In this document: positions 13,762 through 26,459 of the stretch, piece after piece
Layout of the letters: every line of letters starts with the position of its first letter
Position numbering within the stretch: position 1 is the stretch's first letter
Assembly (NCBI GenBank): GCA_018907035.1
Contig: JACCIC010000001.1
Location: forward strand, 3,370,001 to 3,434,000
Length of the DNA: 64,000 nucleotides
Direction of reading: 5' to 3'
Source of the DNA: Sycobia sp. Sy_11
Lineage: Eukaryota > Arthropoda > Insecta > Hymenoptera > Epichrysomallidae
The notes under the pieces: model-generated
The model's database searches: none
What the model was told of the DNA's origin: nothing
The model's input: only the letters and a program-made list of their open reading frames with translations
Program-made: the position numbers and the translations under genes

Positions 13762-14493
13762 TTCTCTATCTCGCGGCTCCCTCTTAATGGAAGACCCACC
13801 GATGTACATTATGTATATATAATATACGCTTAATATAGAATCAACACGGCGGCGGGCGGCGGCGAGAGGCGCAAAAAAAGAACTAAGGAAAAAAAAGAAG
13901 CGATATAGAAGCATAGGAGAAGGAGGCGGAAAAGGGGGGAATGATACTCTCACTCTTCGAGCTATCTATCTATACATATATACATATATACATACGATGC
14001 GACGGTCTTTCGAAAGCCATATACCGCGCACTATGCCTGCGCATTGATAATAATGAAGCCGGCGGGAGGGGAGTGAGGCCCTCGCGTGCACGAATGCGAA
14101 GAATCCTAGGCGGGAAAGTAAAAGAGGTCGTAGTGCGAGGGAAGGGGGAGCGGAATGAGCCACCCATGAATCTGCCGTCCATTTATAAGAGCTCCCACCC
14201 CTCCCGACACCGGCCACGTTTTTGTTTTTGTTGTTGTTTTTGTTATTTTTTACCCAATCGCGCAGCGTGTATTATAGAAAACCAATATCCCCGACATCAT
14301 CCTCCGTTGTGTATACACCCGCACAATCACAACTGGTATCGAGCCGATACCAGTTTCGTTGGTTGAAAAACGAGAGAAAAAATATCAAAAGAGCCCGCGT
14401 GTGCTGTGCGTGTGCCCTGTAACAGCAGTGTACACTTTCGGATTCTGTCTTCCTGAAAGACATCTATACGTTCTGTTCCTCCGTGTCTCTGCG

Positions 14494-14525
<32 letters not shown>

Positions 14526-14940
14526 ATTCTAGTTCATCCTGCGGTATATATTATATACCGCTTGTGAGGAACGAGCAACTCATCCCGCTTGTTTTCCGCC
14601 TGGCGCGGCGATTAGCGCTCCCTGCGAACGACAGGGAGGAAGCAGAAAGGTATATAGGTGTGGGGAGAGTGTGAGAGCGAGTGATGGGTGTGAGAGTGCG
14701 GGACACCTGGGGGGCCGCCGTGCTTTGCGGCCGTCGGTCTGCCGCCGCCGCGCTGCCTGATTTTTACACCTTCGAAAATTGTTCCTTCGCGCCGTCGTAT
14801 AAAGAGGCATCTGGCTGGACGGTCGGAGACGGCGCGGCACCGCGCGCGCCCCGGGAATCTCCGATATTCCATATGCTCTCTGTATAACGTCGAAGGAAAT
14901 CAGTGTGTAAATGCGTGTATACGAACTCGGGGCCGGCGAA
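13757..14940. other. CpG-rich island, no gene called
   Basis: High-complexity GC-rich segments at 13845-13880, 14020-14215, 14585-14640 and 14690-14870 with a (CT)n tract at about 14500-14525. Several short frames overlap on both strands, but none is longer than about 140 codons or shows a recognisable domain. It may be regulatory DNA. Confidence 0.45.
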
Positions 14941-16689
14941 CAATCACTTAGGCAATGGGAATCACTTCAATCGTGAAAAATTTATATTGGGCGGAAAATC
15001 AATGGTTGTATAGTAGTTGTAATTCGACCATAGTGAGTCGGCAACATTCAACAGTAACCGAGTAGTTAGTTAACGAGTACTGATTTAATCGATTGATTCA
15101 CATTATTTTGCAATGATTTAGAAAGTAGTTCTATCTTCTACTATAAAAAAGAGAACGTCTAATTTTTTATCGAATGCACCGATTGGGGCTGTTTGCGGAT
15201 TATTTATTTAGACTTTGTTTTCTAAAGTCTTTGAAATGTTCACTGTTCTTTCCAGTGAAGACTTTCAGGAAAGACATCACTGCTAAATCAGGTAGTCGTC
15301 AGGCAGTCCAGTCATGGCCAAAATTTACGTCGTTTATAGTCAATAAAAGATCGATAAAATACATATTTATAACTTACAATAATGCATGTGAATCATTTGT
15401 GACAAAATTTCATATATAATCTACGCGTAAAAATGATATAAGTTGAAATGAATGGAGAGTCTATAAAGATATTCAGATTGGCAAAGTACACACAATTGTA
15501 TAAATCGAACTCCTTCATACCCAAAAACATCCACTACACGTTGACTGAAAATTAGAGCGAATCAATTATTTTCTACCAACAAATCAGCGAAATTTTAAAG
15601 CTACTAATTCAATCAGTAATCATCTGTCGATTCTTGATTATCATTAACTTAGCACCTCCAGCACAGCGATATTAGAATCAATGATTATTCACGGTCCGCC
15701 GTTAATGTATATACTTGAATTTACAAGGTATCAATGGTGCAAGAGTGATGAGTGATTAATTTTTGTGGATTTAGTTTGTGTTTGTGAAACCACACTAATT
15801 TGCTTAATAATATATATTGAAAATTTAAAATCAGCTATTTTTCAGTGAATTAAATCAGATAAGCGAATAATCTCATAGATAATTATTAATAGAATTTGCC
15901 ATTTTTCAAACTTATGCAAATTCATCACATTTGAATCAAGGCAATGACGATTATACATAAATATATACTAGAAAGTAGTCTCGTCAGTATGAAGATATTA
16001 TCGACTTTATATTTGTATACGGATTTATATGTTTACCACTCACGTTACACCGCTACAGTGATAAGACGACCCCTACAATTTGGCAAAAGTCACTGCCATT
16101 ACTTCAATGAAAAAAAAAAAATCTCAGCAATGTACGGAAATAAATATTGTATCCAAATTTTTCTTTAAAATCTTTCTTCGACTATATTTAATGAAATATT
16201 AACCATTAAGTCTGCTTTTTTCACTGCTTTTTTAAAACGATCCAAATGTATCGCATCGCACTGTATCGCATCGTATGCTGAAAAAGTGGATCTTATTATA
16301 TCTACATAATATACATCGCTTTTAATATCCATGAAGATTCTTCACACTTTAAATGCAACTGACGTTTTTATGCATATATAATGCCACATTAAATTCATCC
16401 CAGACGATTCGCATTACCGTTTTACTGGTCTTATTGCATATACTGGTATACGGATATAAATTTTAGCCATACTCGCGAAAGATTCGGGAAATCGAATTTA
16501 TTTTAAGTACCAATTTAGGAATATCACAAATAACCAACAGTTACTGGAGTGTCGGTAAAAATGTAACTGATAATCTGTAATAAAAATCGAAATCACTGAT
16601 GCGATCGCAGTGATAATTTCACTGCTATAATTTCAGCGAGTGCCCCCGTCCACGCATGTCTCAGGTATACATATAAAGAGGAGATTTAC

Positions 16690-16690
<1 letters not shown>
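14940..16690. other. AT-rich stretch, nothing recognised
   Basis: No supported feature. The open frame at 15174-15419 has mixed residue use but no recognised motif. Confidence 0.55.
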
Positions 16691-16747
<57 letters not shown>

Positions 16748-16819
16748 ATATATATATTTGCGCACCATCTGACCTATAACACGTGCTTTCAATCGAGCAT
16801 ATTATATCTACCTCTTTAA

Positions 16820-16881
<62 letters not shown>
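16690..16881. repeat. Paired (TA)n tracts flanking about 65 unique bases
   Basis: A (CATA)n/(TA)n tract at 16690-16757 and a (TA)n tract at 16822-16881 flank about 65 bases of ordinary sequence. Because TA repeats are self-complementary the two arms could pair across the spacer. Confidence 0.9.
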
Positions 16882-16883
<2 letters not shown>

Positions 16884-17354
16884 CTGCAATCAACGCAGCA
16901 CATTCGTCAAGCTATCTCAGTAACACCTCGCTCCGGCTATGGAGTCATGTGTTTAATCAACGGAGAAGGATAAATAACAAATAAAACGCGCTCTCCTCGC
17001 TTTATTCAATAAAAATACATATAATTCCATTATGAGCAGGTGAGATCAAAGAGCGAGCGGAGATGACCGCATTATTGAAGTCATCGCCGCGCGGTGGATC
17101 ATTAATCATCGATCAATGCCGTGGAGAAGGTTTATACGAAAAAAAAAACAAAAAAAAACGAAGAAGAAAAGGAGAACGCTTCGCATAGATGCCGCTTTGG
17201 TCGGTGCCCCCCCTCCACCCCTCTACAATTCACGCTCCACGTATATTAAATATATCCACACTCGCCACAAAAGCGACACAAGGAGCGATATGACGAAAGG
17301 TGCGGGTTAAATACAAGTTATGAGTATTATAGACACCGCGCGTAACGCAACCGG

Positions 17355-17400
<46 letters not shown>

Positions 17401-17930
17401 CTGAAGTTTTCAATTATTGCCGCGTACGCTCCCCCGGTTAACGGCCGAGCGTTATCGTAATGAATGTTAATTAAAAAGAACCCAGAAAAGCGGGGTGTAA
17501 ACATATATATGGCTTTTGCACAGTTCCTCGCGGTGGTTAATTACAGAGCGCGCGTGCGCCTAAAGAAAAAAAACGAACGAAGGAACGAACGTTTTAACCA
17601 CCAGCCGGTGTACGCACTGTTAAATGATATTTTACGTATATACATATATAAAGCGCGCGCGAGGGTCGAACTGTTATTATAAATGCACCCGAAACGCATC
17701 GGCAAACCGCGACTGCTGTGTATAATCCGAACGTAAAGGTAATTTGGCGATGCTTATGTACGATATTCTGTTCGCTCTTTGTATATTTTTCTTGATTTTT
17801 CCTTTTAAAGAAAACAGACGATATTGAACAAATATGAATGTCAATCTTGATCAATACTTAATTAATGGTATTGATGATTAAATGATTATGTTTTTCTTTT
17901 CAATTATAAATATTCTTCTACATTTCTGAT
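16882..17930. other. Mixed CpG-containing stretch, no gene called
   Basis: Includes CpG-rich pieces at 17040-17120, 17400-17460 and 17540-17680. No domain or RNA gene recognised. Confidence 0.5.
17357..17398. repeat. (TA)n microsatellite
   Basis: About 42 bases of TA between two CpG-rich borders ('ggcgatat' and 'atatcgct'). Confidence 0.95.
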
Positions 17931-18199
17931 GTTAAGGTGACTGTCAATTGAAGCATTGAATGTTTTAGAATTTATTGATTTTTGACTTTGAAGAAAGTAA
18001 ATGAAATTTGGAATGTCTACGAGGTTTTTAACACAGACCCATGTCGCTATTTACAGGCCTAGCCATCTGGCGTGACGAGGCAACGATCATTGTGGCTTTT
18101 ATTATATATTTCAATGCCAAATCGAAAATCCAACATGAATTTGTAGGATTTCTTCATCAACTTTTACAAAAAACCTCGTTGATTCATCGTCGGTGGCAT

Positions 18200-19930
18200 A
18201 CTGATTCAGGTCGAATATAGCGACGTTGTGGGATACATATCGATATACCTGAATGGATATCTGCACGGATTTTAATCAAGATCCAAATGTGTATCTGTCT
18301 GCACATTTACGAGGATTTTAAATGAGCTACGAATGAATTTGTAAATGGATTGTAAACCCACCATCGTAAGGGGGCATTTTGACTTGTAATTTTAAGGGTT
18401 TAACATCTATTTAACACCTAATAATTTTCAACTCTAAAAGAAGATGGATGATGGATTAAATAAGCATAATTAGGGTTGTTGTTGTCCAATTCATTTGTTA
18501 TGATATTAGAAAAGAGGAATTCATTTTAGACATTTAGAAAATATTTTATATTTTATTTATACATATTTATACATATATTATTAATGTTTTAATGAATTAT
18601 TGATTCATTTTTACACGTATTTATATTTTGAATTTTTGATCTATTTGTTTAAACACAAATCCCTCTGTTTATACCAAAATAAAATATATTAAACAATAAT
18701 ATCCTCAAATTTAAGCTCTGTCGATCCATTGGTTTCGTTGGCATACTACGGTCAGTGAATTTTCATTTTGTCATTTCTATTACAGCTTTAAATTATGTGG
18801 ATTTAAGTAACTCTTCATGTCCACAAATTGAAGGTAGTACTTTCTAATCATTGTAGAATACATAAGTTTTGCATATAATACTTCCAATGCTTTTTTTTTT
18901 ATTTTGTAATTGAAAGGTGTTGTGTCTTCTAAAGCAGATTCGCGTAGCGATCCATGTTGTTTTTCCTGCTGATCTATTCATGGCTATCTTCGTATAACTT
19001 AACGGAGATTCATACTATTACCGGTGTGACTTTTCTCACTCACCAGCCAGTATATCTACATAGAATTTAATGAAGATTTACGTCAATATGTAACTAAAGC
19101 TGAGTACTGTTGCATCTAGATATGCCTTTGTTTTTTGTTGATATTTTTAGAAGCCGATCATAATAAACATCCACGAGGATTTTAACTCAGATCAGTTTGG
19201 ATCTTTATATGTATTTTAACGTATACATTCATATGTAATATCTGCGCGATCTTCACTTCGATCCATGTTGATACTTTCGTGATTTATTTTATACTGGTCG
19301 GCGTGTATATCTATATGGATTGTAATAAAAATCTAGGTGGATTTGTATCCAGGGATTTTACATGAATTTTAGCAAAGATCCATAAGGATATCATTGTATA
19401 TTGTTACGAATAACCACATGTAGTATATAGTCATGCAGTTTCTGCACCCATCCGCCAGGATAACTGCATGGGTGTTTTCCTGCACCAATCCACATGGTTA
19501 TCAACATAGGTTCTAATGCAAATCCCCTCGAGTATCTATATACATGAATTCTAAAAACGATCCGGATCGATTGGTACATGTATTTAAATAAAGATTCACA
19601 TGAATATGCGGGTAGGGCCTCAACATTTTTCTATACGTAATTAATATTTAATATTTTATATTAAATATTAAATTCTGAATATAAAATTTAATATCTATAT
19701 ATTTTTTTACACCGTTCCGTATGGATATCTATTTGTATACATCTATTTTAACTAATTGCATCGTTCTTTTACACCGGTCAACATTGGTCCTTCCATGGAT
19801 TCGAACGAACATTAAGGGGGATATGCTGTCTACCTGAAATTTTGTGACAGATCTGCGCCGATATCTATATGCAGAAGTTAATCAGGTTCTTAGTAGTTAT
19901 CTCTGCGGTTTTATACATCGATCTGATTAT
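18200..19930. repeat. Degenerate interspersed motif field
   Basis: The same short phrases recur many times in loose order. Variants of 'gatccatgttg' or 'gatccaaatgtg' occur near 18280, 18948, 19261 and 19375. Variants of 'cgaggattttaa' or 'cacggattttaa' occur near 18265, 18308 and 19170, and variants of 'tatatggattgtaa' near 18345 and 19310. Phrases such as 'atatctatatg' recur near 19300 and 19860. The spacing is irregular, so I cannot state a unit length. It reads like an old satellite or tandem array eroded by mutation, and is not protein coding. Confidence 0.5.
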
Positions 19931-20069
19931 GATTGCACCAATTTTTTAATTATTCAACATTTGTTAGTTTGAATGTAATATAAACTTTCAATTTTCTTCG
20001 AAAAGCCCGCTATTCCATAAATACAGTACTTGGAGATAAGACAGATTGATAATGTAACTGTAAATTTAT

Positions 20070-20520
20070 TTATATATATATATATATATATATGTCTTTA
20101 TGTATGGGAAAGCAAAGAAGAAGAGAAAGAGAGTGAGAGGAAGCAAGAAGGACCGAGGCAGAAAAACGGGCAAAAAAATGTTACTCCTTCGAGAACTGTA
20201 TATTACACCAGAAGTAATCGAGTCTGGCTCGCTTCCCTCGGCCCTTTTGACCGACATCGTTCAGGAAGCCAGATGCCTGAAAAATTTCCGCGCACCGCCC
20301 GGTCGGCCGAAGGGCGCACGCGAGCTCGCGAGCCCCGGCCTCCATTGTCGTCGCTCACACGCGCGCGCACATACACTGCACGGTAACAGTTACGCGGGCA
20401 CCATCCGCCCGCGCGAGCTTCTTGTATTATAGATTCTCAGGGCGGGAGGGTGACGTCGTGCGGCCGCGACGAGACCGGAAGCGCGCGCATCTCCCACCGT
20501 GGAAGCGGCGCTATACAGAT
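20070..20520. other. CpG-rich island
   Basis: Strongly GC- and CpG-rich from about 20210 to 20510, preceded by a GA-rich segment and followed by (TA)n. Two overlapping open frames (20030-20386 and 20100-20432) have no recognised domain and are probably chance frames in GC-rich DNA. Confidence 0.5.
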
Positions 20521-20541
20521 ATATACAATGTATAGTTCCCG

Positions 20542-20542
<1 letters not shown>

Positions 20543-20591
<49 letters not shown>

Positions 20592-20688
20592 GCTACTGTT
20601 ATACATAGTTTCTTTGTAGCACCTCTTTGCAAATTTTTCTTTTATCCGCATCGGCGGGAGCGTTTTGACTTCTTCTTTCTTTCTTTGT

Positions 20689-20742
<54 letters not shown>

Positions 20743-20756
20743 ATATATATATATAC
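20543..20756. repeat. Two (TA)n tracts
   Basis: Pure TA at 20543-20588 and again at about 20693-20734, the second continuing with a TATG interruption to about 20756. Confidence 0.95.
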
Positions 20757-21095
20757 ACATAAATATATATATATACCTTTTATCTCTTACATCGTATGCA
20801 CTGTGCATGTATATATAACAGAAACTCTGTTCGGAGCAGCGTTTCCATCTCAATTCTCCGATAACACAATGTGTATTGTGACGAGAGGCTTTATGTATGT
20901 TTGCAGATATAATAAAGGAAAATTCAGTGCGAAACGGCGAATAAGGCACGAAATAATTGCGAATCGATTTATTTGGTGAATATCGCGTTGTACCGATATT
21001 CTTTCACAATCATCTGGTTCTCTTTATAATCAAAGTATAATAAAATCAAGTTCATTGGTATAAGCTGTATTGAATTTAATCATTTTCATCATACA

Positions 21096-21099
<4 letters not shown>

Positions 21100-21139
<40 letters not shown>
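21100..21139. repeat. (TA)n microsatellite
   Basis: About 40 bases of TA. Confidence 0.95.
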
Positions 21140-21142
<3 letters not shown>

Positions 21143-21596
21143 GCACTAAAAATTATAAGTTAATACTGCTGCAGCAGGAGAATGTTACGAAATTCATAAT
21201 TAAAATGTAATAACACTAAATAACTTAAAATTATAACGAAAACATTATGAAAATCTAAATTGAGATATAGTGATTAAATTATAATAACAGATGAGCATTA
21301 AAATCAGCTTATTATAGTTTTAATTTGAGTCCGTTTGATTATTTGATATTATTAATGTGCGCTGCATTTAACTGGAATAATTATATTAAAAAAAAACACT
21401 ATAGTTTTGATAATAATATAGTAGGATTTATAAACCATAAAGTAATATTAGAACGTACGAAAGCAATCGTTTACTTTATTTTATACTTTATTGTATAAAT
21501 GGAATGAATTATATAATATATCCATACATGATGACTAAAAATTGTTCCATTATTATGAACGCGAAATTGTTGAATTATGTATCGGTATAAAACTTA

Positions 21597-21601
<5 letters not shown>

Positions 21602-21654
<53 letters not shown>
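21602..21654. repeat. (TA)n microsatellite
   Basis: About 53 bases of TA. Confidence 0.95.
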
Positions 21655-21658
<4 letters not shown>

Positions 21659-21659
21659 C

Positions 21660-22550
21660 TATATATTTATATCTACATTAAGTATAATATGTATATGTGT
21701 TTAGTACTATCAATAATTAAAACGACCAATCTCGAAAAATAAAGGAAATTTTAATAATTGAAATTTCTCGTTTATATCAATTCTACTGTTAACGATGCTA
21801 TTAGATTATATCAGTTGTTATGTAAAATTTCTAAATTAATAAAGGCTAGGACATTAAATGTCAGATCATTTAGTGAAACAATTTTGAATAATAAATATAT
21901 TAAATTTGAAGAAATCGCGTATTTTCACAAAGCAATATTTTAACATTGACAATAGTCTTCCAGGCGATTAAGCCAAATAGAAAGACTTTATTTTATAATG
22001 AATACGCGAGGAAAAATGTATTCAATGAATGGAATTAAAATTGTGACAAAATTGGAACAGAACAGAACAACTATATTTTTGTACGTTTTCCCATAGACAA
22101 CCTGCTGGTGACTTGTCCGTAAGACGACACGTGGCCTAATCTTCTAATCTTAGACGTACAATGTTTTATCAAAAATCAACGAGCTATACGTCTTATAAAT
22201 TGGCATAGCGATTTAAGCTTACCAAACTAAATTAATAAAGCGACACCCAATAATACGATGATTTCTTAGAAAATCAAGTCTTCGTAGTTGGCTTCATCGC
22301 GTGGAAGGCAATTTTCAGTTTTAAAACATTGCTTTGGGAATATGTTTTTTTTTTTTTTTTAATTTAATTCATTATCTCTGAATTAATTTTTTTTTACCAC
22401 CGAATGAATAGATTTTTTCCTTGAAACCGCGATAGATCGTTTCTCTTAGTCTGCCCTTGACGCGATTAAGCAGAATAAAAGGAAAACTTTTAATTTATAA
22501 TCCCGTATAAAGCTTACTTATCATTCTCATGGAAGAATTTGTAAATAAAT
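21660..22550. other. AT-rich stretch, nothing recognised
   Basis: No sustained coding frame or repeat family recognised. Confidence 0.55.
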
Positions 22551-23082
22551 CTAAACTTGGTATGCACGCGTGATCCGCGTGGCGGGTGGGTAACTTCGCC
22601 GCGAGGCAAAGCGAAGCGATGCAAAAGGTGTCGGTAGATTTACACATGCGCCTACACGACGGCGGGACAGCGTTATCGTAAATATAGCCATACGTTAAAT
22701 ATTAAAGAGTTCCGATCGCCGCCGCATGCACGCCGGGTCGATGCTGTCTGTCGCGGCGCGGGACTGCACTACTAGTGGGTGGAGGGGGGGGGGTATAGCA
22801 AAATCGCCAGAAATTCGAATATCGCGTGGGCGAACGATTTCTGCGCGGGCATCTTAAAAGGTTTTTTATTTTTTTAACGCGCGAAATATCCGTCGGTTTT
22901 ATAAATACTTAAAATAATAATGCGTGAGCGAGCGATGAGCTATGCGGTTTGTAGCGTTTGCACGAGCTTACTTAGCTTGCGGATAAGCGTATGGATATGC
23001 ATGGAAAGTTGTGCGCGAAAAAGCACAATGTAGAAGATACAATATGACTACACCGCGATATCGCATTCGCTCTACAATGTCT

Positions 23083-23114
<32 letters not shown>

Positions 23115-23300
23115 AGTCCCTGATCTGATGCGAGTGTACAATTGGGAGGGGGGGTGCGAATCATGGGAGGAGGGCGAAGGGGAGAGCAAAGTAGTCCGAC
23201 TCGATGACAAAGTCGTGAATGTACCTATGGGAAGATTGATAATAGCTCGCGTGCAAGAACGGTCGCGAAAAACCTACGGTTCCAGGAGTGGTCAACGTAG
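22550..23300. other. CpG-rich island
   Basis: High CpG density at 22565-22800 and 22905-23060, then a short (TA)n at 23082-23108 and a G-rich segment at 23140-23190. No credible open frame. It could be a regulatory element. Confidence 0.45.
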
Positions 23301-23540
23301 TTTTTTTTTGTTTTTCATCAAATTTAATCTTCCCATTAATTTTGATTTTTCCGATTTCATTGACGATTGGAACTACTAAGTCGCCCACATTCTCATTATC
23401 TATTGCCTTTTCACGATTGTTTTTTTCATTTATATATAGTGGGATTCGGTTCATGTATTATTCTTCTTATAGTTATCGATTTTTGATGGAAAATTATTAT
23501 TATTCTCTTCACTCGTTCACGGAATCCAATTAGCAATTGA

Positions 23541-23543
<3 letters not shown>

Positions 23544-23592
<49 letters not shown>
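23544..23592. repeat. (TA)n microsatellite
   Basis: About 49 bases of TA. Confidence 0.95.
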
Positions 23593-23597
<5 letters not shown>

Positions 23598-23771
23598 ATG
23601 AAATTAATGAATACATATAAAGAAACAGAAATTGCATATACAAATAAGCGAATAAATTTAGTATATTTGTAATCTGTATTTCTACCATCTTCTCATAAGT
23701 ATAATATATAATATATTCTTCATTTATCAAGAATTTATTTAATAATTTTATCGCTCTTTCCACGTCTCAAG

Positions 23772-23937
23772 GTGAGACTGCTTATAGTCTCACTAACGAG
23801 CTCAATAGGTGACTATAAGGACGAAACACAATTTATTCCTCGTAGTTGTGGATCAAATATTTTTTTAACGTAACATTATAAGTTTCATACAGTACTCGGA
23901 AGAGGAGCCGAGTGGTTCGAAACGTTATTCGCGTTTC
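23772..23937. other. Cluster of three short perfect stem-loops
   Basis: Three inverted repeats follow one another: 8-base arms gtgagact/agtctcac at 23772-23793, 6-base arms actcgg/ccgagt at 23894-23913, and 6-base arms gaaacg/cgtttc at 23919-23937. Such a cluster can come from a structured RNA or a transposon end. No known RNA family is recognised. Confidence 0.35.
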
Positions 23938-24303
23938 AGATAGTGATTGATGTAATTTTAAAATTAAAAATTGTACCAAATATGTCGATTTTCGTTGGGA
24001 ATTAAATTATTTTTCATGTTTACAATTATCCAGTAAAATTTGAAAAGGAAATTGCTACTACTAATAATAAAATAAAATTAACAATATAAAAATGAAACAT
24101 AATAATAATTAATATTCTAAATTAGTAATAGATAATCTGACTGTCTCTACTGACTATTTTCATTTTTAGTAGTAATTTTTATATCAGATTCTACGGAAAC
24201 GATTATAAACGGGACAGTTTTGCTGTCGTGATAATTACATTATTTTATATAGTAAAGTACTGTCTTTGTATAATAAATATATACAATACAAGACCGTAAG
24301 TAA

Positions 24304-24305
<2 letters not shown>

Positions 24306-24361
<56 letters not shown>

Positions 24362-24365
24362 ATAT
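24306..24365. repeat. (TA)n then (TG)n microsatellite
   Basis: A TA run of about 40 bases passes directly into TG dinucleotides and back to TA. Confidence 0.9.
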
Positions 24366-24599
24366 ACGTTTATGAATTATAAATCATAAACATATGTTCC
24401 ATCCTACAGGAAGTTAATTATTCCCTAATCCGTCTTTATTCTACGATCTCTGCGTACACCAAAAAACTTCGCCGATTATTCAACAGGTTTAAACATCAAG
24501 AAAACCACATAAGAGAACTTCACGACGCTCTGCATGCACTCGCAAATTTTGAAAGCTGTATTCAATCCCTGATACATACTACCTACCATATATGCATAT

Positions 24600-25220
24600 A
24601 ATAGAACCCGATTCTCACAATGATTCTCATCCCGTTTACCATCCAAACTGCGTCCTCCCCACCCCCTCTGGCAAACAACACACTTCGCCACAATTTTCGG
24701 TGCATTCTAAAGCCGGAAAGAGGCGAGGAGGGAGAGATGGAGGAAGAGGAGGACAGAGAGAAAAATCAACCAGAGAGCTCGACAAACAGACACGCCGTAG
24801 AGACGCGCTGCGAACAAAGTATATGGGCCCCCGCTACGCGGGCCCGATGCGCAAAACCACAACCGAAGTAGAATTCCGCCGGGGCTTCGCGGGCGGCCGC
24901 AATTCATTAAAGGGACCGGCGCTGCTGGCTGCCGTTGCCGCTGCCGCTGGTGCCGCTGTCGCTGCTGCTTCTACTGCTGACGCGACAGTGGCGACGGGCG
25001 CCGAGACAGTGACAATGCTCGTGTGCGGGTTTTGCGGATGGGAGAATGGGGGGGGGGGTGACGACAAAAGCCTGCCCTTTACCACTTCCCGCTCGCGCTT
25101 CCAACGCCATATATATGTATAACATTGTATTTATAATATGTACAATATTATATACAAAGTTGACTTTTCAAGGCGCCCTTTGTTCGCGGCGTATATGTTT
25201 ACCGATGAAAGAAGGGTTGG

Positions 25221-25262
<42 letters not shown>

Positions 25263-25577
25263 GCTCGTTGGGAGAGTGGCTGCTACCGGAGGAGGATGAA
25301 GTCTGGCAAGTATTTATATATATCTGTATGTTCGAAGAGAATACATCGACAAGAAGAGAGCGAGAGAGTAAGAGACAGAGAGAGAGGGGGGGGGGAGACA
25401 GCGACAGGGACTGTGAAGGGAGGAAGGAAGAGAGTCAGAGAAAAGTTATTGACATGCGATCTTTGTAATTACGGTTATTGAAAGCGGGGCCCCGAGAACC
25501 GGAGAGAGAAGTCGTCGTCGGCGGTCGCGCACGTCGGTGCAGCACGAGATGCCGTTTCCCGCATATATACAAAGTGT

Positions 25578-25626
<49 letters not shown>

Positions 25627-25880
25627 CACACACTTTGTCCACTCTCCTGCTCCCTCTTTCATCCTTTTTTCCGTTCCTGCCATCACCCCCAGAGTCTTTC
25701 CTCCGCGGTAGCGCGCTCGCATTTTCTTGGGCTCGCGAAGCGCGCCTCATTCTAAATACAGTTACTGATGACGGAGTGCAACAAAAGTATAACAATAAGC
25801 CTGCGCGATTATAACTCTTTCCAGGACCACATAATTCTTCGAGAACGTGGTTCCGTAGAAAAGTTGTGCGGTTTTGTAAA
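24600..25880. other. CpG-rich island with GCT-rich segment
   Basis: GC-rich DNA at 24650-25120 contains a GCT/GCC-type triplet stretch (about 24915-25000) that reads as poly-Ala in two frames, on opposite strands. A G-run lies at about 25046-25058, a (GA)n tract at 25223-25259 and a GA-rich tract at 25340-25440. The longest frame (24592-25122) depends on the triplet run and GA content and matches no domain, so no gene is called. Confidence 0.45.
25580..25624. repeat. (TA)n microsatellite
   Basis: TA run flanked by 'cacaaagtgtgtatgtgtg' on the left and 'cccacacactttgt' on the right. The flanks are partly complementary, so the whole block could fold into a long hairpin. Confidence 0.9.
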
Positions 25881-26226
25881 AAAACAAGTTCCTTTTTTAA
25901 GTCCATTTAAGGGTCAAGGCGTCAGTTTTGGTTTTGATAGAAGTACGTTTATGAGAAATTCGTTTTTTAACTATACGGTCATGAGAATCATTTTTTTTAT
26001 GCTTAGGCTTATAAAGCAATATAACCTCTAATTCAAGGAAACGCTCTCAAAACATATCTTCAACTAAACTAACATAAACAACTCTTATTCAAATAATTTT
26101 TCACTATTCACCATCTTTGCGACATCATGCGAATATCCACGAATAAAAATGAAATGAAGATTGTTTTATCAGCTGTATTTTCATATTTATCAGTGAATCG
26201 TGAAATCCACACATTAATGGTTTTGC

Positions 26227-26450
26227 TTGTTAGAAAGAGGAGTAAAGGTGTTTACGCATTGTATTTATCATAGTCTGACAATATCACAGTTACCGAAAAA
26301 TCAAGGTGAAAAAATATTTGTATACAAACAACGCAGACTACATGGAAGTTTCTCCGCCCAACTTCTCATTGTCCATGTTCATATATGCGATAACCAAATT
26401 ATGCGTGTTTCAATTGGCTGGCCACAATCGGCATATTAATGCAAATATGC
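26227..26450 (+). pseudogene. Possible PIF/Harbinger-like transposase fragment
   Basis: An open frame of about 70 codons carries an order of motifs that resembles the centre of PIF/Harbinger DDE nucleases: a GEKIFVYKQRR segment, where the family usually has a 'G-x-(Y/F)-x-N-R' stretch, then a SFSAQLLIVHV segment, then MRVSIGWPQSAY, where the family has a 'WPGS-x-H-D' stretch. The frame ends in a stop exactly where the aspartate-containing part would follow. No flanking domain or inverted termini were seen. If right, it is an old transposon scrap that cannot be active. A chance resemblance cannot be excluded. Confidence 0.35.
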
Positions 26451-26459
26451 TTAATATCT

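Noticed and set aside
13328..13953. Open frames of Ser-Leu or Arg-Glu repeats
   Set aside because: They are translations of GA/CT dinucleotide tracts; both strands are open for the same reason.
23894..23937. A serine or leucine tRNA, suggested by 'gccgagtggttcgaa'
   Set aside because: No acceptor or T-arm pairing and no B box at the right distance.
24592..25122. A 176-codon frame with a poly-Ala part
   Set aside because: The Ala run comes from a GCT/GCC triplet tract that is also open as Ala on the opposite strand; no domain, splice border or start context supports a gene.
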